A stretch of 64,000 nucleotides of DNA from Rhizomys pruinosus (taxonomy: Eukaryota > Chordata > Mammalia > Rodentia > Spalacidae): NCBI GenBank assembly GCA_009823505.1, contig VZQC01002896.1, positions 1,803,963 through 1,867,962 of the forward strand, written 5' to 3'. Below are positions 20,742 to 32,417 of this stretch, in pieces. The notes under the pieces are model-generated. The model saw only the letters and a program-made list of their open reading frames with translations. It ran no database searches and was not told the DNA's origin. The number at the start of each line of letters is the position of its first letter. The stretch's first letter is position 1. Both the position numbers and the translations under genes were made by a program.

Positions 20742-20892
20742 GCCAGGCATGGTAGTGCACACCTGTAATCCCAGCACTTGGGAGGCAGAGGCAGGCAGAT
20801 CTCTATGAATCCAAGGCAATCCTGGGCTACAAAGTGAGTTCCAGGACAGCTGGGGCTTCAGGGAGGCCCTGTCTCAAAAAGACCAAAAAGAC
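20742..20892 (+). repeat. B1 SINE
   Basis: GCCAGGCATGGTAGTGCAC head to TCTCAAAAAGACC. Confidence 0.9.
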
Positions 20893-21327
20893 AAAATTAG
20901 GAATAAGGACACTGAGAACATATTTGAGGACATTATTAGATGTAAAGATCTCTCATGGATTGAGATAACTGAAAATTAACTAGCTAGGTGTGGTTGTACA
21001 AACCTTTAGTCCCTGCTCTAAAGGTAGGAGCACAAAGATCTCAAGTCTGTCCAGGACTACATAGTGGGACCATCTCAAGAAAGGGAAATGTATAGATGGG
21101 GAAAATTCTGTCATGCAAATAGCATGTTTTCACAAGCAGAATAATTTAGGTTTTTGTATATTGTATATATGAGTATATAGAGAGCAAGAAGAGTCTAAAG
21201 AGGATAACAGAATGTCATGAAAGCAAAAGGCCATGTGGGAGAGGACAGTGGGAATAAAAAGTTGTATATATAGAAATGTCAAAAATTTCTGTGCCCTAAC
21301 TAAAATAGAGTGCTTTATCCCACTGAA

Positions 21328-21418
21328 AACTCAGGCTGGCCTTGAACTCTCACAGATCCATCCGCCTGCCTTTGCCTCCAGAGAGTTGGGATTAAAGGCA
21401 TAAGCCACCACGCCCGGC
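21328..21418 (-). repeat. Partial B1 SINE, antisense
   Basis: Starts at CAGGCTGGCCTTGAACTC; the tail half is missing. Confidence 0.8.
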
Positions 21419-21894
21419 ATCATTTTGTTTTTTTAAAAGCTATTCTTCTGGTTTAAGGACCAAAGGGGGGGGGGGATAAAGGCTATTCTGAATGGGACCT
21501 TCCTGTCCCAGTTTCAAGGTCATTAGCACCAAATAGAAAACCTGATGGTCTGGCATAGTGGCCTTTGGTCCTTGCACTGGGGAGGTAGGCAGATGTCTCT
21601 GGGTTCTAGGCCAGCTTATCTACACACCAAGTTCTAAGCTACATACCTACATAGTGATATACTGCCTTTAAATTGCTATGTTGCTGAGAAGTATTTATTA
21701 GGTTTTCTGGCAATCTTTAGGGTCTCTTAGGGTTAGGATCCATTATGTCATCTGCAAGTAGGAATGTTCTGGCCTCTTACCACACCTAAGACTTCAAGCA
21801 ATACAATGAATAAGAGCAGAGAAATATGTATATTCCTGCTTTTGGAGGACGTGGTGGTTTTTCCTTTATTACTATGTGGGCTACAGGTTCTCTG

Positions 21895-22018
21895 CTTACA
21901 GCCTTGTCTTTAAGACAAGAGTCTCCCTCTATCCCAGCTGTCCTGGAAATGGCTATGTAGGCCAGGATGGCCTCTGCCTCAGTGTTGGGACTAAAGGTGT
22001 GTGCCACCATGCCTGGCT
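21895..22018 (-). repeat. Diverged B1 SINE, antisense
   Basis: TTTAAGACAAGAGTCTCCC to CCACCATGCCTGGC with a core deletion. Confidence 0.8.
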
Positions 22019-22154
22019 TTGGGGTGTGTTCTATTCCAGGATTGCCCTGAATCCCTCATTTTCCTGTCTCATCCTTTGCCATGTCGTGAATGCCCTACAC
22101 TTCCTAACCTCTTGCCTAACTGGATGTTTAGTTTTTAAACTTGCATGTTTAGTT

Positions 22155-22390
22155 TTTTTAAAATGTTATTTTTATGTGTATGAATGTACTGTCTGCATGT
22201 AGGTTTGTGCACCCGTGTCATGCAATGCCACGGAGGTCAGAAGAGGGTGTCGGATTCCTCTGGAACTGGAGTTCTCCTGGAATTGGAGTTACGGATGGTT
22301 CTCTGCTGCCCTGTGGGTGCTGGGGATCGAACCCAGGTCCTCTGCAAGAGCGGTCAGTGCTCTTAACTGTTAGGCCATCTCTTCAGCCCT
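22155..22390 (-). repeat. B2 SINE, antisense (long form)
   Basis: Near-consensus; ends GCCATCTCTTCAGCCC. Confidence 0.92.
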
Positions 22391-22421
22391 GTATTTTTTA
22401 TTTTTATTTATTTATTTATTT

Positions 22422-22566
22422 TTTTGTCTTTTTGAGACAGGGTCTCCTGTAGCCCCAACTGGCCTGGAACACCCATGTACACCAGGCTGGCTTTGAACTC
22501 ACAGAGATCCACCTGCCTCTGTCTCCTGAGTACTGGGATTAAAAACATGTAACACCATGCCCGGCT
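22422..22566 (-). repeat. B1 SINE, antisense
   Basis: TTTTTGAGACAGGGTCTCC to AACACCATGCCCGGC with an (ATTT)n tail. Confidence 0.9.
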
Positions 22567-23014
22567 TAGAAAATATTTTTTGCAAAATGGAAAATTTGAA
22601 AAGCAAATTAGCATTTAAAAAGAATCCTATATATTCTAGAATTTAATAGTTACATAAAACTATATGTTTTTATAATGTTAGAGTATAAATACCACAACAC
22701 AGGTTAGCAAACCTAAAGACTGAACTACCTCTAGAATACTAAAGCACTAAAAAGAAAAGGATAATGGTTCAGAAAGGACAAAACAGGATGCAGGAGATAA
22801 ACACTTAGTGGAAGAGAAAGAATGTAGGAACAGGCTTGATCATGTGTATATATGATTGTTGAAACTTTCCTAAAACTAATAAAAAGGCATTGATTTGCAT
22901 CCAGAGATTCAAAGGATGGCTCAGTGGATCAAAGCACTTGCTGCCAGGTCTGATGAGTTGAGTTTAAATACTGAAACACATATTAAGGCTGGATGTGGAG
23001 GTTTCAAAAACAAA

Positions 23015-23110
23015 GAAGAAAGAGGGCGGGTCAGCCTGGTCTACATAGCGAGATCCAGGCCAGCTGGGGCTAAGGGGAAACCCTACCTTGAAAAGATCAA
23101 AAAAACAAAA
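23015..23110 (+). repeat. B1 SINE 3' part
   Basis: GGTCAGCCTGGTCTACATAG to CTTGAAAAGATC, preceded at 22905-23000 by an old tRNA-type SINE head (ATGGCTCAGTGGATCAAAGC). Confidence 0.75.
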
Positions 23111-23571
23111 AGAAAGAAATTAAATTCAAGGAAGTAGTAAAACTGATGTCTGACCTTTCAACATAAACAGTATAGGCCAGAAGACAAATACCATAGTATT
23201 TTAAATTAATGAAAGTATAACATTTGTTTTGGATTCTGTATGAAATAGAAATAACATTCATAAGCAATGTGGCAAAAATAATCAACTTTTAAAGATGAAG
23301 ATCTTGGGTGTAACACACTAGTAGACACTACGGGAAGTTCTTTGGGATTAAGAGAAAACTACATAGATGTGACTTGGGCTGTAGCTTACTGGGACATGGC
23401 CACACGGCTTCCACAAGTGAGCCTGATATTCTGAATTACTCTGAGAAGCTTCCGTCTCGCTTGTGTTTCCTTACTCTTTCTGTCCATACCCACAATACCA
23501 CTGCGGCCTAGGTGTCTGCTTTCCATTGGACCATTGGAGCTTAACCCAAGTGGCACAGCATTGTTGTTGGA

Positions 23572-23690
23572 AAACAGCTCTCCCTATAGTCCCAGCCAGC
23601 CCGGAACCTGCTATGTAGACCAGGCTAGCATTGAACTCAGAGAGATCCACCTGCCTCTTAAGTGCTGGGATTAAAGACATGTCCAGCAAG
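23572..23690 (-). repeat. Partial B1 SINE, antisense
   Basis: CAGCTCTCCCTATAGTCCCA to ATTAAAGACATG; head truncated. Confidence 0.75.
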
Positions 23691-24103
23691 ACTTTTTGAA
23701 ATTTGTCTCATCCACGTTGACTGTCAATTGGTATTCTCATTATGTAGGTCTTTGTTTAGGAAGCCATATTTTGCAGATTTCCTGGGTACAACTGCATGTC
23801 ATCTCTCGTAGCACTGTCCTGGTCCTCTGGCCCTTAAAGTCTTTCTTTTCCCCCTGCCCCCATGGTGTTGTTTCCTTAGCCTTAAGTGAGGATGTTACTT
23901 TAAATGCAGCGGTTAGAGCTGGCACCCCACATTCACTTAGTCTCTGCCTCCATCTCTGTAAAAAGAAACTCGATGGGTGATGAGAGCTCTGTTGTGACTG
24001 TGAGTGTAAGTATTTAAAACTCAGTTGAAAATTATATTGGTTCAGGTACTTGGATACGTTTCCATTACCAGGCATAAATTCCCGCTTTTTCGACAACTTA
24101 AGT

Positions 24104-24242
24104 CGCCTTTAATCCCAGCACTTGGGAGGCAGAGGCAGGTGGATCTCTGGGAGTTCACTGCCAGCCTGATCTACATAGTGAGCTCCAGGCCAGGTGGGAC
24201 TAAAGGGAGACCCTGTTTCAAAACTACCAAGAAAAAAAAAAG
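24104..24242 (+). repeat. B1 SINE, 5'-truncated
   Basis: Begins at CGCCTTTAATCCCAGC and ends ACTACCAAGAAAAAAAAA. Confidence 0.88.
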
Positions 24243-24243
24243 A

Positions 24244-24475
24244 GGCTGGATAGATGGCTCAGTGGTTAAGAGTGCTGACAGCTCTTGCAGAGGTCCTGGG
24301 TTCGATTCCCAGCACCCACATGGCAGCTAAGAACCACCTTTAAGCTAGGTGTAGTGGCACATGCCTTTAATCCTAGCACTTCAGAGGCAGAGGCAGGCGG
24401 GTCTCTGTTCAAGGCCAGCCTGGTCTACAGGGCTAGTTTGGGGCCACAGGGAGACCCTGTCTCGGGCGGGGGGGG
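24244..24475 (+). repeat. B2-B1 composite SINE
   Basis: A B2 head of about 100 bases (GGCTGGATAGATGGCTCAG to AAGAACCACCTTT) runs into a B1 head at about 24344 (AAGCTAGGTGTAGTGGCAC). After the B1 end (CTGTCTCGGGCGGG) there is no B2 3' half. Confidence 0.75.
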
Positions 24476-24924
24476 GGTTCTATGCCTCAGATGGGATATC
24501 TTGATATTGGTCGTTGTCTAGTTTGTAGACATTACAGCTGGGTGGGACCACTGATTGCTTTTTCCCTTGGCACATTGCGTAGCACTGTCTGATATTTGAG
24601 AGCTGGTCCTCAGAGAGGAGGCTTATTATGTAGCTTGATTCCTCCAAGTTCTGTGTCTAAACTATGCGGTGTCTTCAATAGTTGTGCCTTGAAGTCATGG
24701 GAGGCAATCAAGGCAAGTGTAAGTAGCCTAGCTGACGGGAGTATCTTTGACTACCCTTAATTGAAAGAGAAGTTTCCCATGCTTAGCAATTTACAACTGT
24801 CTTGCTGAACTGAGTCCCCAGTCTTGAGTACAGCTTCTCCCCTTTTAATTTTAAATGGCTCGGCCTCAATTAGGGAAGTATAAGTAAGCCTGGGTCCACT
24901 CTAATCTTTATATACATACATAAA

Positions 24925-25125
24925 TTTTATGTGTCTGAGATAATACCTGCATGTATGTAAGTGCACACAAGTTGCTCAGTGCTCACAGAAGCCAGAAGGA
25001 ATTGGATCTCCTGGAACTGGAGTTGTGGACAGTTGTTAGCTGCCATGTGGGTGCTGGGAATCACACCCTGGTCTAAATGCAAGAGCAGCCTGTGTTCTTA
25101 ATCATTGAGGCATCTCTCTAGTACC
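24925..25125 (-). repeat. Old B2 SINE, antisense
   Basis: CCTGCATGTATGTAAGTGCAC to GAGGCATCTCTCTAG. Confidence 0.75.
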
Positions 25126-25354
25126 TTATCACTGTTTTTAAAGTTTTCTTTTGTTTTCATCAGGACGGGAGAGATGTTGGTAAGATCATGTGCTGCTCTT
25201 CCGTAGGACCTGATTTTAGTTCGCAGTGTACATATCAGGCTGATTACAGCAGCTTGTCACTCCTGCTTCAGGGAATTAAATGCCTTCTGGCGTTTTTTCA
25301 GGGACCTGCATACACAGGGTATACATTCACACAGACCCACATGAATAAAAAAGT

Positions 25355-25490
25355 GCACAACTTTTATCCTAGCACTCAGGAGGCAGAGGCAGGCTGATCT
25401 TTGTGAGTTCAAGGCCAGCCTGGTCTACAGAGTGAGTTCAGGACAGCTGGAGCTATAAGGAGACCCTGTCTCGAAAGACCAAAAGAAAAA
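25355..25490 (+). repeat. B1 SINE, 5'-truncated
   Basis: CAACTTTTATCCTAGCACTC to CTCGAAAGACC, about 75 bases before exon H. Confidence 0.85.
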
Positions 25491-25564
25491 AAGAAAAACT
25501 AGTTCCTTGAGCCATCTCCACACTACTTCTTTATGAGTGCGTAATTCTGACTTTGTTTCTTTAG

Positions 25565-25624
25565 AGTAAAGGTGCTAGTGCTGGAAGAGAATGGACAGAG
25601 CAGGAGACCCTGCTGCTCCTGGAG
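25565..25624 (+). CDS. Smarcc1: Smarcc1 exon H (start of SANT, about residues 614-633)
   Basis: The acceptor is TTTGTTTCTTTAG and the donor GTAAGC. Exactly 20 codons, phase 0 at both ends: SKGASAGREWTEQETLLLLE. The REWTEQE segment carries the first conserved Trp of SANT, a Myb-like three-helix domain that in SWI/SNF scaffolds contributes to histone-tail and partner contacts. Skipping it would keep the frame but destroy the first SANT helix. A (TG)n tract starts 50 bases downstream of the donor. Confidence 0.97.
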
Positions 25625-25673
25625 GTAAGCTCATCTCCCCTGTCTTCATAGCTCATCAGTCTGTTTCTCTGCC

Positions 25674-25727
<54 letters not shown>
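25674..25727 (+). repeat. (TG)n microsatellite
   Basis: About 27 TG units, interrupted once by GCGTG at its start, beginning 50 bases after the exon H donor. Confidence 0.97.
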
Positions 25728-25731
<4 letters not shown>

Positions 25732-26307
25732 GTTTTAATTTATCCTTATGTACCCTTTTGACACCAGTGATAAGCAGAGGGCTATTTTTCAAACCTACTT
25801 TTTATGACATTGCTGTTTTGCAATCTTGGAGTTCTCAGGAGCATTTCAGTTGTGCAACTGGAAATAGCAACAGTTCTTTCTCCTCCTATGCATTGATGCT
25901 CTAAATTAGATCCATGTCTGCATTAAGGTGGTATGTATAGTAAACATCAAATGAAGAGTCCCTGAGCTACTATTTAACCTGAACAAATGGAAGAAAACGC
26001 CATTGTCCTTAAACAATAGTGTATTTTTTTTCCCTACAGGTGGAATCTGCTGGGGCTGCTTTTCTCTTAAACAAGGATTTGAGTCAACATGTATTATCTG
26101 GTGTTATATAAAAAGAAAAGTCTTCTTAGTAGCCCTGTTTATCAACTAACATGTTTCCTTTGTAGTTTGTTTAGAGCAATCAGTAGCTTAAAAATTGATT
26201 TTCCTGGTAGATATAACCCGATAATCTCAGCACTTAGAAGACTGCTGCCTAAGGATTCCAAGTTCCACTCCAGCCAGGATACATAGGATCAGTCTTTAAA
26301 AACTTAA

Positions 26308-26490
26308 ATGCGGGGGCTGGAGAGTGGTTAAGAGTGCCGACCACTCTTACAGACCACCCACATGGTGGCTGAGAACCGTCTTTGACTCCAGTTCCGACAC
26401 CCTCTTCTGACCTCCGCGGCATTGCACGACATGGGTGCATAGACCTACATGCAGACAGAACATTCATACACATACACAAATTAAAAAATA
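26308..26490 (+). repeat. B2 SINE with internal deletions
   Basis: GGGGCTGGAGAGTGGTTAAG head lacks the ATGGCCTAG part, and the B-box region is lost between CTTACAGA and CCACCCACATG. Confidence 0.85.
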
Positions 26491-26515
26491 GAAAAAAGAA
26501 TTAACACATACTTTT

Positions 26516-26690
26516 GTGCCGGGTGTGGTGGTGTACGCCTTTAATCCTAGCACTTGGGAGGCAGAGGCAGGCAGATCTTTATGAGTTCAAGGCCAGCCTG
26601 GTCTACAGAGTGAGTTCCAGGACAGCTGGGGCTACAGGGAGACCCTGTCTCAAAAAATAAAAAAAAAAATAAAATGAAATAAAATAAAAA
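26516..26690 (+). repeat. B1 SINE
   Basis: Near-consensus with a long AAAATAAAATAAA tail. Confidence 0.92.
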
Positions 26691-26751
26691 ACTTAAATGG
26701 AGAAACAAACAAACAAAACCCAGTAGCAATAATATTTAAAAACAATATTAA

Positions 26752-26875
26752 GAAGCCAGGTCTGGTTCCCCATGTCTTTAATCCCAGCACTCTGGCGGCA
26801 GAGGCAGGAGGGTCTCTCTGAGATTGAGGCCAGCTGTAGCTTTAAGGAAACTGTCCCAAAAAACATCAAAAGAAA
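26752..26875 (+). repeat. Diverged B1 SINE
   Basis: AGCCAGGTCTGGTTCCCCATG head; deletion after GAGGCCAGC. Confidence 0.78.
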
Positions 26876-27119
26876 CATGTTGATACACACCTGTAGTCTT
26901 AGTGTTCAAGAGAAACTTAAAACCAATTCTCCTCCAAGCAGCTATCAGTGACCATTTGCTCCTCAGTTAAGGGTGTTATTTCTTGCCCACCTTCTCACAA
27001 GTTGACCAGTTGTGGGTCTCTGTTTATCACCCTCTACTGCAAGAATCAAATTCTCTCATGAAAATTGAAAAATGTATTAATCTTACATAATCTTATTCAT
27101 TCAAGATGGTTGTTTCATT

Positions 27120-27124
<5 letters not shown>

Positions 27125-27171
<47 letters not shown>
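27125..27171 (+). repeat. (TG)n microsatellite
   Basis: About 23 uninterrupted TG units joined to the tail of an antisense B1. Confidence 0.97.
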
Positions 27172-27174
<3 letters not shown>

Positions 27175-27272
27175 AGACAGGGTCTTCCTGTAGCCCCAGC
27201 TGGCTTGGAAATTGCTCTGTAGACCAGGCTGGCCTTGAACTCAAAGAAATCTACCTGCCTCTGCCTCCCATC
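27172..27272 (-). repeat. B1 SINE, antisense, head truncated
   Basis: TTTGAGACAGGGTCTTCC to CTGCCTCTGCCTCCCAT. Confidence 0.85.
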
Positions 27273-27762
27273 CATTTACTCTTGAATTTGATAGATTAGT
27301 TTGTCTCAGCAGCTGAATATTCTATTGTGTAAATGTACCACATTTTTATCATTCATCAGTTGTTGGACATCTCTACATTTTTTACATTTCCTGGGGTCCT
27401 AAGGGCTGAGTCCATCATTTTCAGGGAGACATGGTGGCAGAAGCCTAAACCTGAGTGTTCACCACATCTCCAATGGCAAACAGGAGGTAGAGAACAGAAT
27501 CACGATACATCAGGTAGCATTGTGATTCTGTTTGTTTGAGATTACCCACCTATATTTTTAATTTAAATAATAAAATTTAAGGCTTTTATCAAATCACAAT
27601 TACTAAATGACTGTAGAATATTAATATTTTTATGTTCACTTCATTGTATTATTAGAAATATTGGAAGCATAATTTCAAGTTTGAAAATGACCAAAGGCAC
27701 AATTATGCATTGAACAAAAGAATACAGTCTGAAGAGACTTTTTTAGAAATAAAGGGTTTCGG

Positions 27763-27900
27763 CCGGGCGTGCACTTGGGAGGCAGAGGCAGGCAGATCTT
27801 TGTGAGTTCAAGGCCAGCCTGGTCTACAGAGTGAGGTCCAGGACAGCTGGGGCTACAGGGAGACCCTGTCTTGAAAGACAAAAAAAAAAAAAAAAAGAGA
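27763..27900 (+). repeat. B1 SINE with 5' deletion
   Basis: GGCCGGGCGTG is followed directly by CACTTGGGAGG, so about 28 bases of the head are missing. Confidence 0.9.
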
Positions 27901-28007
27901 AAGAAAGGGTTTCATATCTTTTTTTTTTTTTTTTTTTTTTAAGTAATTAAATCTAAATTAAATTACATAAAAAATAATAACAAAAAAAAAAAAAAAAAAA
28001 AAAAAAG

Positions 28008-28130
28008 CCTGTGGCATGGTGGCACACACCTTTAATCTAAGCACTCAGGAGGCAGAGGTAGGGGGAATCTCTGTGAGTTCGAGGCCAGCTAGGGCTACAG
28101 GGAGACCCTGTCTGAAAAAGACCAAAGAGA
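28008..28130 (+). repeat. B1 SINE with internal deletion
   Basis: GTGGCATGGTGGCACACACC head; core jumps from GAGGCCAGC to TAGGGCTACAGG. Confidence 0.85.
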
Positions 28131-28221
28131 GAGGGAGGGTAGGAGTGGGGGGAGGGAGAGAGAGAGAACCTTTAGTTTCTTCTGCCATATCTCAGGATCA
28201 AGTCTTCGTTGTTCCATTCTT

Positions 28222-28380
28222 AGATTGTCTTAGAATGTCTTTTTGAGACATGGTCTCCCTGTAGCTTCAGCTGTCCTGGAACTGACTCTGTAGACCAGGC
28301 TGGCCTTGAACTCACAGAGGTCCACCTGCATTTGTCTCCCTGGTGCTGGCATTAAAGGCATGTGCCACCATACCCAGCTC
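28222..28380 (-). repeat. B1 SINE, antisense
   Basis: CTTTTTGAGACATGGTCTCC to CCACCATACCCAGC. Confidence 0.88.
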
Positions 28381-28599
28381 TAAATCATTTTTTTAGTGAT
28401 ATGAAATATCTGCTAAAAATGTCTCTATGTATGCCATCCTTCCCACACCTCCTTCCTGGCCAGTCTTTCATTGAGTTCTTTTGAAAACATCTCCAGTTTG
28501 GTGCTGTTACATGATGCTACACTCATTGCCCAGGCTCTGACATTCACTCGTTGTCAGCTTTATTTTCTGGATGAGATTTGTATTAAAGAGTGCCCTATG

Positions 28600-28756
28600 C
28601 CGGGTGTAGTGGTGCATGCCTTTCTCTAGCACTCGGGAGCAGAGGCCAGGCGGGAGCTTTGTTAGTTCAAGGCCAGCAGGTCTACAGCGGCGAATTCGGA
28701 CAGGGGGCTACAGGGAGACCCTGTCTCGAAACAGACAAAAAAAAAAAAAAAAAAAG
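28600..28756 (+). repeat. B1 SINE with indel-type noise
   Basis: GCCGGGTGTAGTGGTGCATG head, but GGGAGCAGAGGCCAGGCGGG, CCAGCAGGTCTACAGCGGCG and TTCGGACAGGGGG differ from B1 by many single-base indels. This looks more like uncorrected read error than decay. Confidence 0.85.
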
Positions 28757-29967
28757 AGTGCCCTGACTCTAGCTTTATTTTGAAATAAACTTGAATTTCT
28801 CTTCTGATGTTCTTTGTCAAAGGAAAATAACAGGGACATTAGAAAAAGTTATGATAGAGCATGCTCTATAATGAGAAATTCAGAATCTACCCTGGTACGG
28901 ATTTCTGACTTAAGGGAACTTGTTGAAGTAGATACCTTTTATTTTCTTAAAATGTGAGGGGCTTTTTGTTTTTAAGTGGTTCCCTCTAGAACAATCTGAA
29001 GTCACTGAATATCCAGAAGAAACTCATGTTTGCCATTTAATGAATAATTAAGTCTCTGGTTTGGTTTGGGGAGGAGTCTCTACAGGAAGACTGAAAACCT
29101 AGAACAGTGTTTAGAGCCTCAGGTTAAGAATTTACTGAGCCAAATCAAACATGGACAGAAGCGTTACACGGAGCTCATCCCACAGCACACGCTGGCTTTT
29201 ATTCAGAACACTATTGACAAAAGTGACATGGGTCTTTTTTATTCTTGGATTTTGATTTTGTGGAGGGGTGACTTATTTTGTCTGATGTTTAACAGTAGTC
29301 ATGGCCTTTACATGGCCAACAGGACCCCCCCCCCCAGCTGTGTATCATTACAAGAATTTCTAGATATTGGGAAGATTCCTAAGAAGGATTAATTGATCTA
29401 TGGTTAAGAATCACAGACCAAGGGCTAGGAATGTATAGCTTCATTGAAATTTCAAAGGAATTTCCCAGCATACCTACCACATCCTAGTTTGAATCCCAGA
29501 TTCTAATACCATAAAAGAAAGAAAGCAGGTCAGGAAATCATGTCCCTTGCGTGAAGTAACTTCAGTAAGCCACTAAAAAGTCTCATTTTTAGTTTGGTTC
29601 CCTGTATTGCTCAGGGTTCTGGGTTGAGTTCCCTGCCTTAGTGATCACTCACAATTCAGAGGTTTCATTAACTCCAAATCAGTGCCCTCTTCTGGCTTCT
29701 ACATGCACTGGACATGCAGTGATACCCATACAGACACACAGATACAAATAATGAAATCTAATATTTTTTTAAAGTTTACTTCTTTTTTTCCTTCTGATTT
29801 TGTGGGGGGGGGGGGTCCTGAGCATATATGCAGGTCATTGTTACAGAATAATTTCTGTCCTTCCAATTCTACGTGGTTTCCAAGGCCCAAGGAACTTGGG
29901 TCACCTTAGTCTTGCTTAGGACGTGCAATTTAAAATTATTCATTGCTGGTACAAAAAGGCCATTTTG

Positions 29968-30125
29968 CCGTGCATGGTGGTGCACGCTTGTAATCCCAGC
30001 ACTCGGGAGGCAGAGGCAGGCAGATCTCTGTGAGTTCAACGCCAGCTTGGTCTACAGAGCGAGTTCCAGGCCAGCTGGGAATACAGGGAGACCCTGTCTC
30101 AAAAAGGCCAAAAAAAAAAAAAAGG
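29968..30125 (+). repeat. B1 SINE
   Basis: GCCGTGCATGGTGGTGCACG head to CTCAAAAAGGCC. Confidence 0.9.
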
Positions 30126-30255
30126 CTATTTTTCTATTGTTACTAAAAGGTTATATTTCTCCTGTCACTGAATATTTAGTGTTAATATTATTCCCCTGTA
30201 GATTTTTAGAAGTTGTTATATAAGCAATGCTTGTTGTATTAATACAGGACTTTTC

Positions 30256-30405
30256 TTTTTGTCTTTTTGAGACAGAGTCTCTAGGAGCCCCAGCTATCCT
30301 GGAACTCACTTAGACCTTCAAGGCTGCCCTTGAAGTCATAGTGATCCACCTGCCTCTGCTTCCCGAGTACTGGGATTAAATGCAAGAGCCACCATGCCTG
30401 GCTTT
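30256..30405 (-). repeat. B1 SINE, antisense
   Basis: GTCTTTTTGAGACAGAGTCTC to CCACCATGCCTGGC, moderately diverged. Confidence 0.85.
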
Positions 30406-30464
30406 GTAAAGGACAATTTTATAATATCTGTCTTATTTTATTTTTTGAATATTTTTCTTATTAA

Positions 30465-30660
30465 TTTTTATTTCATATATATTGCCTGCATGTGTGTAGG
30501 TGCACCTGTGTTGCGCAGTGCCCACAGAGGTCAAAAGACAGCATTGGATCCCATGGAACTGGAGTTAATGGTGGTCATGTGGGTGCTGTGAACTGAACCC
30601 AGGTCCTCTGCAAGAGCAGACAATGCTCTTTACTGCTGAGCTATTTCTCCAACCTTATTT
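30465..30660 (-). repeat. Old B2 SINE, antisense
   Basis: TTGCCTGCATGTGTGTAGGTG to GAGCTATTTCTCCAACC. Confidence 0.8.
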
Positions 30661-30713
30661 ATTTTTTTTTTTTTTCTTGATTGAGAACTTACCATAAGAA
30701 AATCTGTAAGAGC

Positions 30714-30717
<4 letters not shown>

Positions 30718-30752
<35 letters not shown>

Positions 30753-30882
30753 TCTCCCTATAGTCCTAGCTGTCCTTGAACTTGCTCTGTGTAGACCAGG
30801 CTGGCCTTGAACTCACAAAGATCCACCCACCTCTGCCTCCTGAGTGCTAGGATTAAAGGCATGTGCCACCATGCCCGGCACT
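30718..30882 (-). repeat. B1 SINE, antisense
   Basis: 27-base T tract, then AGTCTCCCTATAGTCCTAGC to CCACCATGCCCGGC. Confidence 0.9.
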
Positions 30883-31230
30883 ACCTATTTCTTAAAAGAA
30901 TACAGGTAACCATTTATGTTAGTATTTTAAGACAGGATCTTGCTATTTCACCCAATCTACTTACCTCGACTCCTGCCTCAGTATCCTAAATGCTGAGATT
31001 AAAGGCTAGATCACTTCATAATGTTTTTAAATCTCTATTTAAAGAATAGTAACAAGCCAGGTATGGTTTTGCATGTCCATAATACTAGTACTTGGACAGC
31101 TAAAGCAGAAGAATTGTACTACAAAGCAAGACCCTGTCACTAAAGAGCAAAAACCACAAGTTTCTAATTTCATTCCATATTACTTATTATTTAATAGTAA
31201 AGGTCCGTCCTTCATTCATTTATTTTTTAG

Positions 31231-32002
<772 letters not shown>

Positions 32003-32164
32003 AGGAGTTTTCTCGGGTCCGAGAGGAGGTACCCCTGGAATTGGTTGAAGCTCATGTCAAGAAAGTACAAGAAGCTGCACGAGCCTCTGGGAAGGTTGAT
32101 CCCACGTTTGGTTTGGAGAGCAGCTGTATTGCAGGCACTGGCCCTGATGAGCCAGAGAAGCTTG
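32003..32164 (+). CDS. Smarcc1: Smarcc1 exon J (helical region after SANT, about residues 720-774)
   Basis: The acceptor is TTATTCTTGAAACAG and the donor GTGAGT. Two bases complete Glu, 53 codons follow, one base passes on. It reads [40 protein letters not shown] and [13 protein letters not shown]. The first half is strongly helical and Ala/Glu/Lys-rich; the second is a Gly/Pro turn region leading to the acidic tail. Phe in DPTFGLES replaces the Tyr that I recall in human. Confidence 0.96.
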
Positions 32165-32317
32165 GTGAGTCACTACTGTGCTCAGGGACTTGAATAGAAG
32201 TTCATATTCAATGTCAGTGTGCAAAATTTTGGAGTTTGCTTGCACTTAAATGAATACAATTGTCAGTGAAAACTTGACCTATAAAAGTTAGTACATGATT
32301 TCTTTTTATGTGTGTGC

Positions 32318-32320
<3 letters not shown>

Positions 32321-32367
<47 letters not shown>
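32321..32367 (+). repeat. (GA)n microsatellite
   Basis: About 23 uninterrupted GA units, 156 bases after exon J. Confidence 0.97.
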
Positions 32368-32370
<3 letters not shown>

Positions 32371-32417
32371 TTGAAGCTTGCATAAAATGCCTGACAGCTG
32401 CACTATGAAGTATTTGG

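Larger units (their letters stand above)
19196..25564 (+). other. Intron(s) G-H; expected exon for residues about 576-613 not found
   Basis: Known SMARCC1 proteins have 38 residues between exon G (…LRSPQ) and exon H (SKGASAG…). I read the whole interval in the sense direction and found no such exon. A single N at 19552 joins two unrelated sequences, the right one starting mid-B2, so an unknown length is missing there. SINE-free stretches include 19806-20190, 20893-20990, 21081-21320, 22570-22890, 23111-23570 and 23691-24100. 23700-24060 and 24480-24840 look like two halves of one old interspersed repeat split by SINE insertions. Confidence 0.85.
25625..31230 (+). other. Intron H-I of Smarcc1
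   Basis: Contains a (TG)n tract near the donor, B1 and B2 SINEs, a second (TG)n at 27125, poly(T)/poly(A) tracts at 27919-28006, and SINE-free intervals. 25730-26300, 27273-27760, 28381-28600 and 28757-29960 hold no recognised gene; 29066-29392 has an open frame discussed under findings. 26930-27060 resembles an old rodent repeat containing GACCAGTTGTGGGTCTCTG. Confidence 0.85.

Noticed and set aside
23740..24096. A 118-codon minus-strand frame as a possible gene.
   Set aside because: The underlying DNA reads as part of an old dispersed rodent repeat that continues after the SINEs at 24480; no known domain.
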